This document shows, piece after piece, positions 1-5,645 of a stretch of 9,345 nt of DNA. Under the pieces are notes generated by a model. The model ran no database searches and had not been told where the DNA came from. It saw nothing but the letters and a program-made list of their open reading frames with translations. Position 1 is the first letter of the stretch; every line of letters begins with the position of its first letter. The stretch is from assembly GCA_015232795.1 (NCBI GenBank), contig JADFYX010000082.1:1-9345 (forward strand), written 5' to 3'. The position numbers and the translations under genes are program-made. The stretch is from Magnetococcales bacterium. Lineage in GTDB: Bacteria; Pseudomonadota; Magnetococcia; Magnetococcales; JADFYX01.

Positions 1-504
1 CTTCTCACGGTCAAGATTTATAGCTTCAATAAAATAGTTGCGTTGTTCTTTTTCTTGTAGATCTTTTGAGGGAATAATTTTTAGAGTGGAGTCAAGGCGA
101 TCAACTCGTACTATCTCCATGCCATGGTTTTGCTTGCCAATCAGACGGATTTTGGAATATTCCGGCCTCTGTTCCATTATAGTGGAAAAGCGTCTGGCTA
201 AACGATCTTGCCAAAGCATAATGGTCATGTTTTGCTCTTCATCATACCCCTCATTTTGGTTAGCACGAATAATCCCTGCCACTGCATCGCTTTTGGCAAG
301 GTTGTGTACATCTTTAACAACAGTGGTAATCTTGTTTTGTAAGATGGCATTTTCTCTTGCTAGTTCATCACCCAAACGTGCCAATGCCTGTTTTTGCAGA
401 AGATCGTCAGAACTATCATAAGCAATTATGCTGACACCAATTACTCCGCACATTGTTACTACCAAGGATAGCAGTCCAAATTTTATTGGTAGGGAAAGTT
501 TCAT
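1..504 (-). CDS. N-terminal part of a membrane-bound sensory protein with a Cache-like periplasmic domain (partial, runs off left edge)
   Basis: The frame is open from an ATG at 504 to base 1 (168 codons), so the C-terminal part lies outside the window. Residues about 6-28 form one hydrophobic helix. A long charged, coiled-coil-like helix follows (about 31-75). The region around residues 110-165 contains RPEYSKIRLIG, MEIVRVDR and EKEQRNYFIEAINLDRE, a pattern I associate with dCache-type extracytoplasmic sensors of histidine kinases, diguanylate cyclases and chemoreceptors. The output domain is not visible, so the signalling class is unknown. The start codon overlaps the stop of the upstream repeat-protein gene (ATGA), and AAGGGG about 8 bases upstream serves as ribosome binding site. 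Translational coupling suggests the two products act together. Confidence is high that this is a real gene, moderate for the Cache assignment. Confidence 0.82.
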   Translation of the reverse strand, partial: MKLSLPIKFGLLSLVVTMCGVIGVSIIAYDSSDDLLQKQALARLGDELARENAILQNKITTVVKDVHNLAKSDAVAGIIRANQNEGYDEEQNMTIMLWQDRLARRFSTIMEQRPEYSKIRLIGKQNHGMEIVRVDRLDSTLKIIPSKDLQEKEQRNYFIEAINLDREK

Positions 505-2375
505 GATTTTTCCCCTTCATTAATATTTTCATGGCTTAACAGGTTCAACAAAATCATATGGGTTAATTGCAACAGTTGTAGAGAATCGCCAAGAGTCCTC
601 TCAGCCATAACAGTGGCAGGAACATCACGTTGGGTAATTCCAAAAAATAGTTTCAAAGATACAAGCTCTGCATGAACTACATTGACGATATTAAAAACAT
701 CAATGGCAGTGATATTTTTTTCTGTTTGAGGAATGGGAGGTATTTTAGAGTTTATTCCAGCCCGTTTTTGTACTTTATGTAAAAGTTTCAAGATGTTTTT
801 AGAGTATAGAAGAAGGTCTTCAAGCTCTGCTTTTTCCTGATATTGGGGCAGTTGTATCTGATTTCTATAATCAAGACGCTTTATGATAAGGTTGAGTTCG
901 GACAGTATCTGGCTGGTCTGTCGATATATATCTGTTGGATCATAGCTATCTGTTCCTAAAATTGAGTCTATAAGTTGGGAAAATTTCCAAATATTTTCAT
1001 AGACATCACTGGGTGTTTTGTTTTGAGTTTCTACTGGTTTTACAATTGATAGATAAAATTGAGTATCCTTCAAACCTGCATGACGATAGATAATCTCCAT
1101 TTCAAAATCTATACGAATAACCATTTCGTATACTTCAGCCGGGGTGATGGCGCGAAGGGGATATCTAGGTGTAGCTAACCCCCCTAAACCGTTTAGTTTA
1201 CGAAGTTGGTCAACCTTGTGTAGAACATGCATAGATTTTTGATAGACATGTTTTGGTTGTAGTTCTGTAAGTTGTGGAGGTTGTTTTTGCTTGCTGCGAA
1301 TCCCCAATTTTGCTCGGTATTGTTCTAACTCCTTAAGGCTATGTAAGGTTGCAGCGTAAACATCATCCGGTGTTTTTATCAAGGATGCTGGATCTTGTTG
1401 GCGTAGAGGGATGTTTAAAGGGAATATTGGCATCAAGAGTGTTGCCCACTCCAAATTTTGGATGACATCATCTGGAGTTTTTCCTGGTTGAACTTGCGGG
1501 GTGCTAAAGTGTCTCTCAACACCGAGACGAAACTTTATGCGTTGCAACTCCGCAATAACATTCTGTAGGGCATCAAACACTTTTGTGGGGGTTATGACCT
1601 TTTTTTCTATTTTTGGTACTTCTGTTGCTGATATCCATAGGTTTTTTTCTGCCTGGGAAATTTTAGCCAATAATTTGTAGGCAGATTTTAAGGCATGGTT
1701 AGAATGTTTGCCATTGGTGATCTTTGGTTTTTTTATGTTTATGGGGAGGTTTTGTGTCTGACGTAAAAAATGCACAAGTTGTAAAATGTGTTGACTCTGA
1801 GCGTACACATCTGCCGGGGTAAAGCCTCTCACACCCAAGGCTGGGTCAATCGCTAATGATATTGCCCATAAATTTTGATAGACATCATTTGCGTCGAGAA
1901 CTTTTGCTTTTTGTTGGTTTAAAAGTTGATCATCAAGGAAGTCACCACCTTTTAGTTCAATCAACAGTTTCATCTCATCAACCAGACGAGCAACAGTATC
2001 AAAAACATCATCATTTGTTATGTGGCGTGCAGGGTAGGGGGGGATGGATATTTCACCCAATTTTGCATTTACCCGCAAACGGTTTATTTTTGCTAAAACC
2101 TCAAGGGATTTTTGCATTAAATGTCGTGGTTTTTTTCCACTTTGAGGGGGGACCAACGGCCAAGGTGTTTTAATCCCATCATTTTGTCTGCTCTTATCGA
2201 CATGTTTTGCCAGGATCAATGTTAGATGATAGACATCTGCAGGAGTTTTTTCTGGAATGCGCCCAGCGTAAGCTTGCTGTTGCAATGTTATAAACATAAC
2301 AAACAACACAATAAACAGGTAGACTGTATATTTTATCTTATGGGTACTCACATAAGCCGTATCAAGGTTAAACAT
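501..2375 (-). CDS. Secreted multi-repeat protein of unknown function, 4 x 4 helical modules with xTPxDVY signature
   Basis: I do not recognise this as a named family. I place the start at the ATG at 2375 (624 residues) because GGAG sits 7 bases upstream; a TTG at 2399 in the same frame would add eight residues but lacks such a site. Residues 1-37 look like a Sec signal peptide: a basic stretch (THKIK), a hydrophobic core (YLFIVLFVMFI) and AYA before the mature protein. The rest is a run of about 16 modules of 25-50 residues. Each opens with a variant of x-T-P-x-D-V-Y (KTPADVY, FTPADVY, KTPDDVY, KTPSDVY, ITPAEVY, YDPTDIY), followed by an amphipathic helix, often with a Pro-rich linker. No catalytic motif, cysteine pair or C-terminal membrane anchor is obvious. 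The product is probably periplasmic or surface-exposed and all-helical. The gene overlaps the downstream sensor gene by ATGA, so a role as partner or ligand binder of that sensor is a reasonable inference. Confidence 0.85.
   Translation of the reverse strand: MFNLDTAYVSTHKIKYTVYLFIVLFVMFITLQQQAYAGRIPEKTPADVYHLTLILAKHVDKSRQNDGIKTPWPLVPPQSGKKPRHLMQKSLEVLAKINRLRVNAKLGEISIPPYPARHITNDDVFDTVARLVDEMKLLIELKGGDFLDDQLLNQQKAKVLDANDVYQNLWAISLAIDPALGVRGFTPADVYAQSQHILQLVHFLRQTQNLPINIKKPKITNGKHSNHALKSAYKLLAKISQAEKNLWISATEVPKIEKKVITPTKVFDALQNVIAELQRIKFRLGVERHFSTPQVQPGKTPDDVIQNLEWATLLMPIFPLNIPLRQQDPASLIKTPDDVYAATLHSLKELEQYRAKLGIRSKQKQPPQLTELQPKHVYQKSMHVLHKVDQLRKLNGLGGLATPRYPLRAITPAEVYEMVIRIDFEMEIIYRHAGLKDTQFYLSIVKPVETQNKTPSDVYENIWKFSQLIDSILGTDSYDPTDIYRQTSQILSELNLIIKRLDYRNQIQLPQYQEKAELEDLLLYSKNILKLLHKVQKRAGINSKIPPIPQTEKNITAIDVFNIVNVVHAELVSLKLFFGITQRDVPATVMAERTLGDSLQLLQLTHMILLNLLSHENINEGEKS
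504..2249 (-). repeat. Four diverged protein-level super-repeats, each of four modules, inside the secreted repeat protein
   Basis: In gene order the super-repeats lie at about 1824-2249, 1377-1823, 945-1376 and 504-944. Each holds the same four module types in the same order. Type 1: KTPADVY, FTPADVY, KTPDDVY, YDPTDIY. Type 2: KPRHLMQKSLEVLAKINRL, SNHALKSAYKLLAKI, QPKHVYQKSMHVLHKVDQL, LLLYSKNILKLLHKVQK. Type 3: ITNDDVF, ITPTKVF, ITPAEVY, ITAIDVF. Type 4: LDANDVYQNLWAIS, KTPDDVIQNLEWAT, KTPSDVYENIWKFS, RTLGDSLQLLQLTH. Equivalent modules are 139-154 residues apart. The copies have diverged too far for long DNA identity, so the duplication is old. The last super-repeat is the most degenerate: two of its four signatures have lost the T-P-x-D-V-Y pattern. 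Confidence 0.85.
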
Positions 2376-2400
2376 TATTGATCTCCAAACATGGTACAAT

Positions 2401-2415
2401 TTATCGATGGTACAT
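2401..2415 (-). other. Possible four-codon leader ORF (MYHR) with its own Shine-Dalgarno site
   Basis: On the minus strand AGGAG at 2420-2424 lies 4 bases before an ATG at 2415, which reads ATG TAC CAT CGA TAA. It is not in frame with the downstream ATG at 2375. The spacing is good enough for initiation, so ribosomes could load here and terminate 25 bases before the true start. Such a mini-ORF could tune expression, or could be the relic of an older start cut off by a small duplication or frameshift. It may also be chance. Confidence 0.3.
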
Positions 2416-2424
2416 TTTTACTCC

Positions 2425-2459
2425 TAGAGCCTCAGAGTGATTCCGTAGCAAAGGCTCTA
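2425..2459 (-). promoter_or_regulatory. Leader hairpin upstream of the secreted repeat protein gene
   Basis: TAGAGCCT (2425-2432) and AGGCTCTA (2452-2459) form a perfect 8-bp inverted repeat around a 19-base loop. On the minus strand the 3' arm runs directly into AGGAG (2420-2424), a Shine-Dalgarno-like sequence, so folding could influence ribosome access in the leader. There is no T-tract on either side, so it is not a standard intrinsic terminator. Part of the sequence resembles the edge of the inverted repeat at 5011-5064. Its function is inferred only from position. Confidence 0.45.
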
Positions 2460-2543
2460 TATATTTACCAAGTATAGGTTTTTGAAAAATCGACATACCA
2501 GATAGGATGTCCACTGTTGTCTATTTATCTTTTTTTGTGTCTA

Positions 2544-2565
2544 TTGCTAATAAAAGGGTTAGCAA
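2544..2565. promoter_or_regulatory. Small inverted repeat, possible operator in the divergent region
   Basis: TTGCTAA (2544-2550) and TTAGCAA (2559-2565) form a perfect 7-bp inverted repeat with an 8-base spacer (TAAAAGGG). Its place in the middle of a divergent promoter region is typical of a dimeric regulator site. A weak hairpin in RNA is also possible, but no U-tract follows. No local regulator can be tied to it. Confidence 0.35.
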
Positions 2566-2610
2566 ATTAATCTTCCATAGTAAAATATTTTATGTAACCT
2601 GTATATATTA

Positions 2611-2641
2611 TTGATATTCTCGTAAGCTACATAGGTATATT
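2611..2641 (+). promoter_or_regulatory. Weak candidate sigma-70 promoter for the 181-residue exported protein
   Basis: TTGATA (2611-2616) resembles a -35 box and TATATT (2636-2641) a -10 box, but the spacer is 19 bases, longer than the usual 16-18. The region is AT-rich and offers other -10-like hexamers (for example TAATAT at 2645-2650), so this is the best visible candidate rather than a firm call. Confidence 0.25.
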
Positions 2642-2679
2642 CGCTAATATGTTAACTTCAAATACAAAAAAGGTGAACT

Positions 2680-3225
2680 GTGGTCTTCAATATTATAAAG
2701 AGCCAAATAACAGTTTTTGTAGGTTTTTTTGTCTTGCTGGTACTCATAACCATGCTCTCTTTAACAAAAAGCCAGGCTGAAAGTCGTGTACCAAATAGTG
2801 ACGATTGTGAAAATGTGCGTGTAGTTGCCTCTTTGTTACCACCCCATATCACTGCTTTTTATGGTATGGGTGGTTTAAACAATGTGGAGAATATAAAAAA
2901 AGACTTGAATAGAACTTTGTCCCAATTATTAGCTCAGGGCAAAGATAAGTTTTCTTGGAAATCTATTGAATTTGATGATCTTCTCCTTGAGTGCCAATTT
3001 GCCTGGCGGGATAATAAAGTAAAACTTTTTAAAAAAATTCAGTTACGGGTAAAACTTCTATCCCCAGCTTTAGATGAAATTAAAACCAACTATCCGCAAA
3101 TGTCTAGTGTTGAGGCGGGTCAGTGGCTTGGTGAGGGGTTTCGTAGTTCTCAAATAAAACGTTATAAAGATAGAGGAATGACCCCTTTTAAAGCCCGTTT
3201 AGAAAAAATGCGTAATCAAAAGTGA
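2680..3225 (+). CDS. Exported or N-terminally anchored small protein of unknown function
   Basis: I do not recognise this 181-residue protein. It starts at a GTG (2680), supported by AAGGTG (2670-2675) just upstream and because only this start includes a complete export signal: MVFNIIKSQ, then a hydrophobic helix at about residues 10-29, then a possible signal peptidase site after SQA (31-33). The mature part is hydrophilic and probably helical, with two cysteines (43 and 105) that could form a disulfide, a hydrophobic LLPPHITAFYGMGGL segment (52-66) and a basic C-terminus. It is divergent from the repeat-protein gene and 36 bases upstream of the TauE/SafE-like gene in the same direction, so it may be cotranscribed with the latter. 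A role in metal handling with that transporter, or in the divergent sensory module, are both only positional guesses. Confidence 0.7.
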   Translation: MVFNIIKSQITVFVGFFVLLVLITMLSLTKSQAESRVPNSDDCENVRVVASLLPPHITAFYGMGGLNNVENIKKDLNRTLSQLLAQGKDKFSWKSIEFDDLLLECQFAWRDNKVKLFKKIQLRVKLLSPALDEIKTNYPQMSSVEAGQWLGEGFRSSQIKRYKDRGMTPFKARLEKMRNQK

Positions 3226-3261
3226 GCAACTATCCCGTGCATTTATAGTATATTTAACCAT

Positions 3262-4017
3262 ATGTTGATATCTTCTCAATTATTTGAGTTTCTGGTTGTT
3301 GGCCTTCTCACATCTACCCACTGTTTGATTATGTGTGGTGGAATTGTTGGTGCTCTTACTATAAGTTTACCAATTCAAACTCGGCAGGATACTGGCTCAC
3401 TCTTTAAATTTTTAGTGACATATAGCATGGGGCGTATTTTGAGCTATGCCGTTGCTGGGTTTCTTGCCGGTCTATTTGGAGAGTTTTTGGTCAACTCATT
3501 TAGTCTGCAAGAGAGACACTCCCAAATTTTGTTTGCCTTAAGTACTATAATTCTTGTTGGCATAGGAATGTATATAGCGGGTTGGCTGCCAGAGGTTGCA
3601 CGTTTGGAAAAGTTTGGTGTCAGGTTGTGGAAGCATATTGAACCCATTGCTCAGTCTTTATTGCCAGTTAAAAGTAAGACTCAAGCACTGTTTTTGGGTT
3701 TTTTATGGGGCTGGCTTCCTTGTGGAATGACCTATTCTGTATTAATATGGTCTGCTCTACTAGGTGACGCTCTTATGGGTGCTTTGGCTATGGCTGCTTT
3801 TGGCTTGGGTACTGTGCCGGGAATTCTTATAGCCAGCTATTTTTCTGGTCGCTTTCATATGTTCCAGAAAAAAGAGATAAAAAGAGCTCTGGGAGTCTTT
3901 ATTATTATACTAGCTCTGATTTTTGGATTTTTATGGAGTCCACACCATTCTGACAGACATGGGGTTAGTGATGATGTGGAGAATGGGTCTTCTACAATGC
4001 ATAATCATGAAATGTAA
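3262..4017 (+). CDS. TauE/SafE (COG2836-type) membrane protein with HCxxMCGG motif and His-rich tail
   Basis: This 251-residue integral membrane protein has about six hydrophobic segments in two halves, as in the LysE/CcdA/TauE-SafE fold. The first helix carries HCLIMCGG (residues 20-27). The second half opens with GFLWGWLPCG (146-155), the Gly-rich, Cys-containing signature I associate with the COG2836 group often annotated as sulfite exporter or heavy-metal transport protein and found near cbb3-oxidase assembly genes in other proteobacteria. Cys21, Cys25, His20 and Cys154 are candidate metal- or thiol-active residues. The C-terminal tail (about 228-251) is rich in His and Met (HH, H233, MHNHEM), suggesting soft-metal binding. 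No clear Shine-Dalgarno site precedes the ATG. Its stop overlaps the start of the downstream sigma-54 activator by one base. The substrate is unknown; copper or another transition metal is my inference. Confidence 0.8.
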   Translation: MLISSQLFEFLVVGLLTSTHCLIMCGGIVGALTISLPIQTRQDTGSLFKFLVTYSMGRILSYAVAGFLAGLFGEFLVNSFSLQERHSQILFALSTIILVGIGMYIAGWLPEVARLEKFGVRLWKHIEPIAQSLLPVKSKTQALFLGFLWGWLPCGMTYSVLIWSALLGDALMGALAMAAFGLGTVPGILIASYFSGRFHMFQKKEIKRALGVFIIILALIFGFLWSPHHSDRHGVSDDVENGSSTMHNHEM

Positions 4018-4994
4018 TGGTAAAAATAATGGTTGAGCAAGAACAATTTCTCGGTGAATCACCGGAGTTTACGGCGGTTCTGCGTGCTGCGGCTTTAGTC
4101 GCACCTACAGATGCCACGGTACTTGTCTCTGGTGAATCTGGAACAGGCAAGGAGCTTCTCTCTCGTTATATTCACCGCAATTCTCGTCGCAATCGTGAGC
4201 CTTGGGTAACTATCAACTGTGCTGCTCTGCCTGAGTCCTTGGCTGAGTCTGAACTATTTGGCCATGCAAAGGGTGCTTTTACTGGTGCTGCAATAAATAA
4301 AAAAGGTTGGGTCCAGGTTGCAGATGGTGGAACCCTGTTTTTAGATGAAATTTCTGAGTTGCCCTTATCTATTCAAGCAAAATTACTGCGCCTACTAGAA
4401 TCAGGGGATTGCCAAGGGGTTGGACACTCCCGTATTACTCGTGTAAATGTCCGGGTTATTGCTGCCACCAATAAAAATCTTTTTGATCTCGCAAAAAAAG
4501 GGCTGTTCCGCGAAGATCTTTTCTACCGCTTAAACATTGTACCTTTGGAGTTGCCCCCCTTAAGAGAGCGTTTGGATGATCTGTCTCTATTGATGCAGAG
4601 TTTCCTTACAGCGGTTGCCAACAAAAATAGTTTTTCCCCTGCATATTTTCCAAAAAGTACCATGGCTGTGCTAAACCGTTATTCTTGGCCAGGTAACATT
4701 CGTGAGTTACGTAACTTTTGCGAAAGAGTGGGTATTCTGCACGCTGGGTCTGAAATAGAGGTGGCAAACCTCCCTTGGGAGATGCAACAAGATAACTCTG
4801 GTGGTGCTTTGGACACTATTGGAGGTATGTTTACTTTACCAAATGAGGGGTTGGATTTTTTGCAGATGGAGCGAGACCTAATCGGTCAGGCACTTCAACG
4901 CACCAACGGCAATAAAAGCCGGGCTGCTAGATTACTAGGATTTTCCCGTGATACCTTCCTCTATCGTATAAAAAAATTCTCAATTCTTACTTAA
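4017..4994 (+). CDS. Sigma-54-dependent transcriptional activator, PspF-like (AAA+ domain and Fis HTH, no receiver domain)
   Basis: This 325-residue enhancer-binding protein activates RNA polymerase containing sigma-54. All core motifs are visible: Walker A GESGTGKE (39-46), the sigma-54 contact loop GAFTGA (86-91), Walker B GGTLFLDE (104-111), sensor I RVIAATN (146-152), the arginine-finger region FREDLFYRLN (164-173) and sensor II WPGNIREL (224-231). A Fis-type helix-turn-helix ends the protein (about 285-322, NKSRAARLLGFSRDTFLYR). It starts directly with the AAA+ domain, lacking REC, GAF or PAS input, so it resembles PspF and is probably controlled by its amount or by a partner protein. 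The ATG overlaps the TAA of the upstream membrane protein gene (TAATG), implying coupled translation; a second ATG lies at 4029. Target promoters are not apparent in the window. Confidence 0.9.
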   Translation: MVKIMVEQEQFLGESPEFTAVLRAAALVAPTDATVLVSGESGTGKELLSRYIHRNSRRNREPWVTINCAALPESLAESELFGHAKGAFTGAAINKKGWVQVADGGTLFLDEISELPLSIQAKLLRLLESGDCQGVGHSRITRVNVRVIAATNKNLFDLAKKGLFREDLFYRLNIVPLELPPLRERLDDLSLLMQSFLTAVANKNSFSPAYFPKSTMAVLNRYSWPGNIRELRNFCERVGILHAGSEIEVANLPWEMQQDNSGGALDTIGGMFTLPNEGLDFLQMERDLIGQALQRTNGNKSRAARLLGFSRDTFLYRIKKFSILT

Positions 4995-5010
4995 TCCCTT
5001 AGTTATATAT

Positions 5011-5064
5011 CTGAATCAGTGACTTCAAGCATGGGCATCCCAACTGCTAAAGTCACTGATTCAG
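5011..5064. repeat. Perfect 15-bp inverted repeat at the convergent junction
   Basis: CTGAATCAGTGACTT (5011-5025) and AAGTCACTGATTCAG (5050-5064) are exact reverse complements around a 24-base loop. It lies between the convergent ends of the sigma-54 activator gene and the toxin gene and may act as a bidirectional transcription end, but no T-tract follows on either strand. The right arm overlaps the toxin stop codon. The hexamer TAGTTA occurs just outside both arms (5000-5005 and 5069-5074), which hints at a small inserted element, though this could be chance. The sequence just outside the right arm (GGCTCTA) is shared with the hairpin at 2425-2459. Confidence 0.6.
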
Positions 5065-5363
5065 GCTCTAGTTACCATGTCATTTTTATAATTTGAATTT
5101 TGATGTGCAAACATAATTATACGAACTTTTTTCAAAACATCATAGACAGCATATATTACAATATATCTATCAATAACAAAATATCTATATTTTCCGTGTT
5201 TTGCACATGAGTTCGGGAATTTCCTAAGAAGATTAAATACTCTCTTTTTCAACCTATAAATATATTTAATAGTAGGCTCTTTTCCTGCATATTCTGCCAA
5301 ATAATCTGCGATTTCTTTTAAATCTTTGTCTGCTGATTCTGAAGTTTTTATTTTGTATAGCAT
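5061..5363 (-). CDS. RelE/ParE-superfamily toxin of a type II toxin-antitoxin module
   Basis: This small protein (100 residues) has the usual size and order for a ParE/RelE toxin: an N-terminal beta strand (YKIKTSESA), a helical hairpin with the family-typical DLKEIADYLAEY segment (about 15-26), a short basic helix (RLKKRVFNLLRKFP), and C-terminal strands (YRYFVIDRYIVIYAVYDV, then KVRIIMFAHQNSN). These toxins act either on DNA gyrase (ParE) or on ribosome-bound mRNA (RelE); the sequence alone does not decide which. The ATG at 5363 lies 6 bases after the antitoxin stop, so the two are cotranscribed. The last residues (MVTRA) and the TGA are read partly from the right arm of an adjacent inverted repeat, so the C-terminus may have been altered by an insertion. 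Confidence 0.82.
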   Translation of the reverse strand: MLYKIKTSESADKDLKEIADYLAEYAGKEPTIKYIYRLKKRVFNLLRKFPNSCAKHGKYRYFVIDRYIVIYAVYDVLKKVRIIMFAHQNSNYKNDMVTRA

Positions 5364-5369
5364 TTAATA

Positions 5370-5612
5370 TTATTTACTTTTAATTCTATTAATAATCCCT
5401 TCAAAATATTCTTCATCTACATCAATGTCACTATCTTCAGGCTCTTTCATCCTTTCAGATATTACAGGGTCTAATTCATCTAATCTTCTCTCTATAACAT
5501 CCTGTGTTGACAGAATAAATGAGTTTACAGCTTCATCAATGCATGCAAAGTTACCCATCGCTACTTGAGAAGCAACTATTTCCTCGGCTTTTGGAGTTAG
5601 TGTAACTTTCAT
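5370..5612 (-). CDS. ParD-like antitoxin of a type II toxin-antitoxin module
   Basis: This 80-residue protein precedes the toxin gene, the usual antitoxin-first order. The N-terminal strand KVTLTPKAEEIVASQVAMG, followed by F-x-C-I-D-E-A-V-N-S-F (about 22-32), matches the ribbon-helix-helix DNA-binding fold of ParD-type antitoxins. The C-terminal half is acidic (EPEDSDIDVDEEYFEG) and is the part that would wrap around and neutralise the toxin. AGGTG lies 6 bases upstream of the ATG. A strong promoter and two inverted repeats lie immediately upstream, as expected for autorepression by the antitoxin or the toxin-antitoxin complex. The sequence is more AT-rich than the flanking operon, consistent with acquisition as a mobile module. 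Confidence 0.82.
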   Translation of the reverse strand: MKVTLTPKAEEIVASQVAMGNFACIDEAVNSFILSTQDVIERRLDELDPVISERMKEPEDSDIDVDEEYFEGIINRIKSK

Positions 5613-5623
5613 TTTTTCACCTA

Positions 5624-5645
5624 TTAGAAAATAAAGATGTTCTAA
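5624..5645. promoter_or_regulatory. Second inverted repeat around the predicted transcription start of the toxin-antitoxin operon
   Basis: TTAGAA (5624-5629) and TTCTAA (5640-5645) are a 6-bp inverted repeat with a 10-base spacer, directly next to the palindrome at 5648-5663. It covers the predicted start of transcription, so it could be a second operator half or a weak leader hairpin. Confidence 0.35.

Larger units (their letters stand above)
2376..2679. other. Divergent intergenic region between the secreted repeat protein and the 181-residue exported protein
   Basis: This 304-base AT-rich stretch separates two divergently transcribed genes and must hold both promoters. I see the hairpin at 2425-2459, the inverted repeat at 2544-2565, a mini-ORF at 2401-2415 and the duplicated octamer at 2392-2399 and 2408-2415. 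A loose TTGATA/TATATT pair lies upstream of the plus-strand gene. No convincing sigma-70 or sigma-54 promoter is evident for the minus-strand gene, and no long ORF or RNA gene is recognisable. Confidence 0.6.

Noticed and set aside
38..421. 127-codon open frame on the plus strand
   Set aside because: It is antisense to the sensor gene, whose minus-strand product has a membrane helix, sensor-like motifs and an ATGA-coupled start; the plus-strand translation is Ser/Cys/Arg-rich and has no family character.
2375..2399. TTG at 2399 as start of the repeat protein
   Set aside because: The ATG at 2375 has GGAG at ideal spacing and gives a more compact signal peptide; the TTG lacks a Shine-Dalgarno site and its context is a duplicated octamer.
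2658..2852. 64-codon open frame on the minus strand at the start of the exported-protein gene
   Set aside because: It is a shadow of the plus-strand gene, which has a ribosome binding site and a full signal peptide; the minus-strand product has no recognisable features.
3582..3599. TGGC...TTGCA resembling a sigma-54 promoter
   Set aside because: The GG and GC elements are 2 bases too far apart for a -24/-12 promoter, and the site is inside a coding sequence. No proper sigma-54 promoter was found in the intergenic regions.
5011..5064. Reading the 15-bp inverted repeat as a standard intrinsic terminator
   Set aside because: The stem is long enough, but the loop is 24 bases and no T-tract follows on either strand, so I list it as a repeat of uncertain role.
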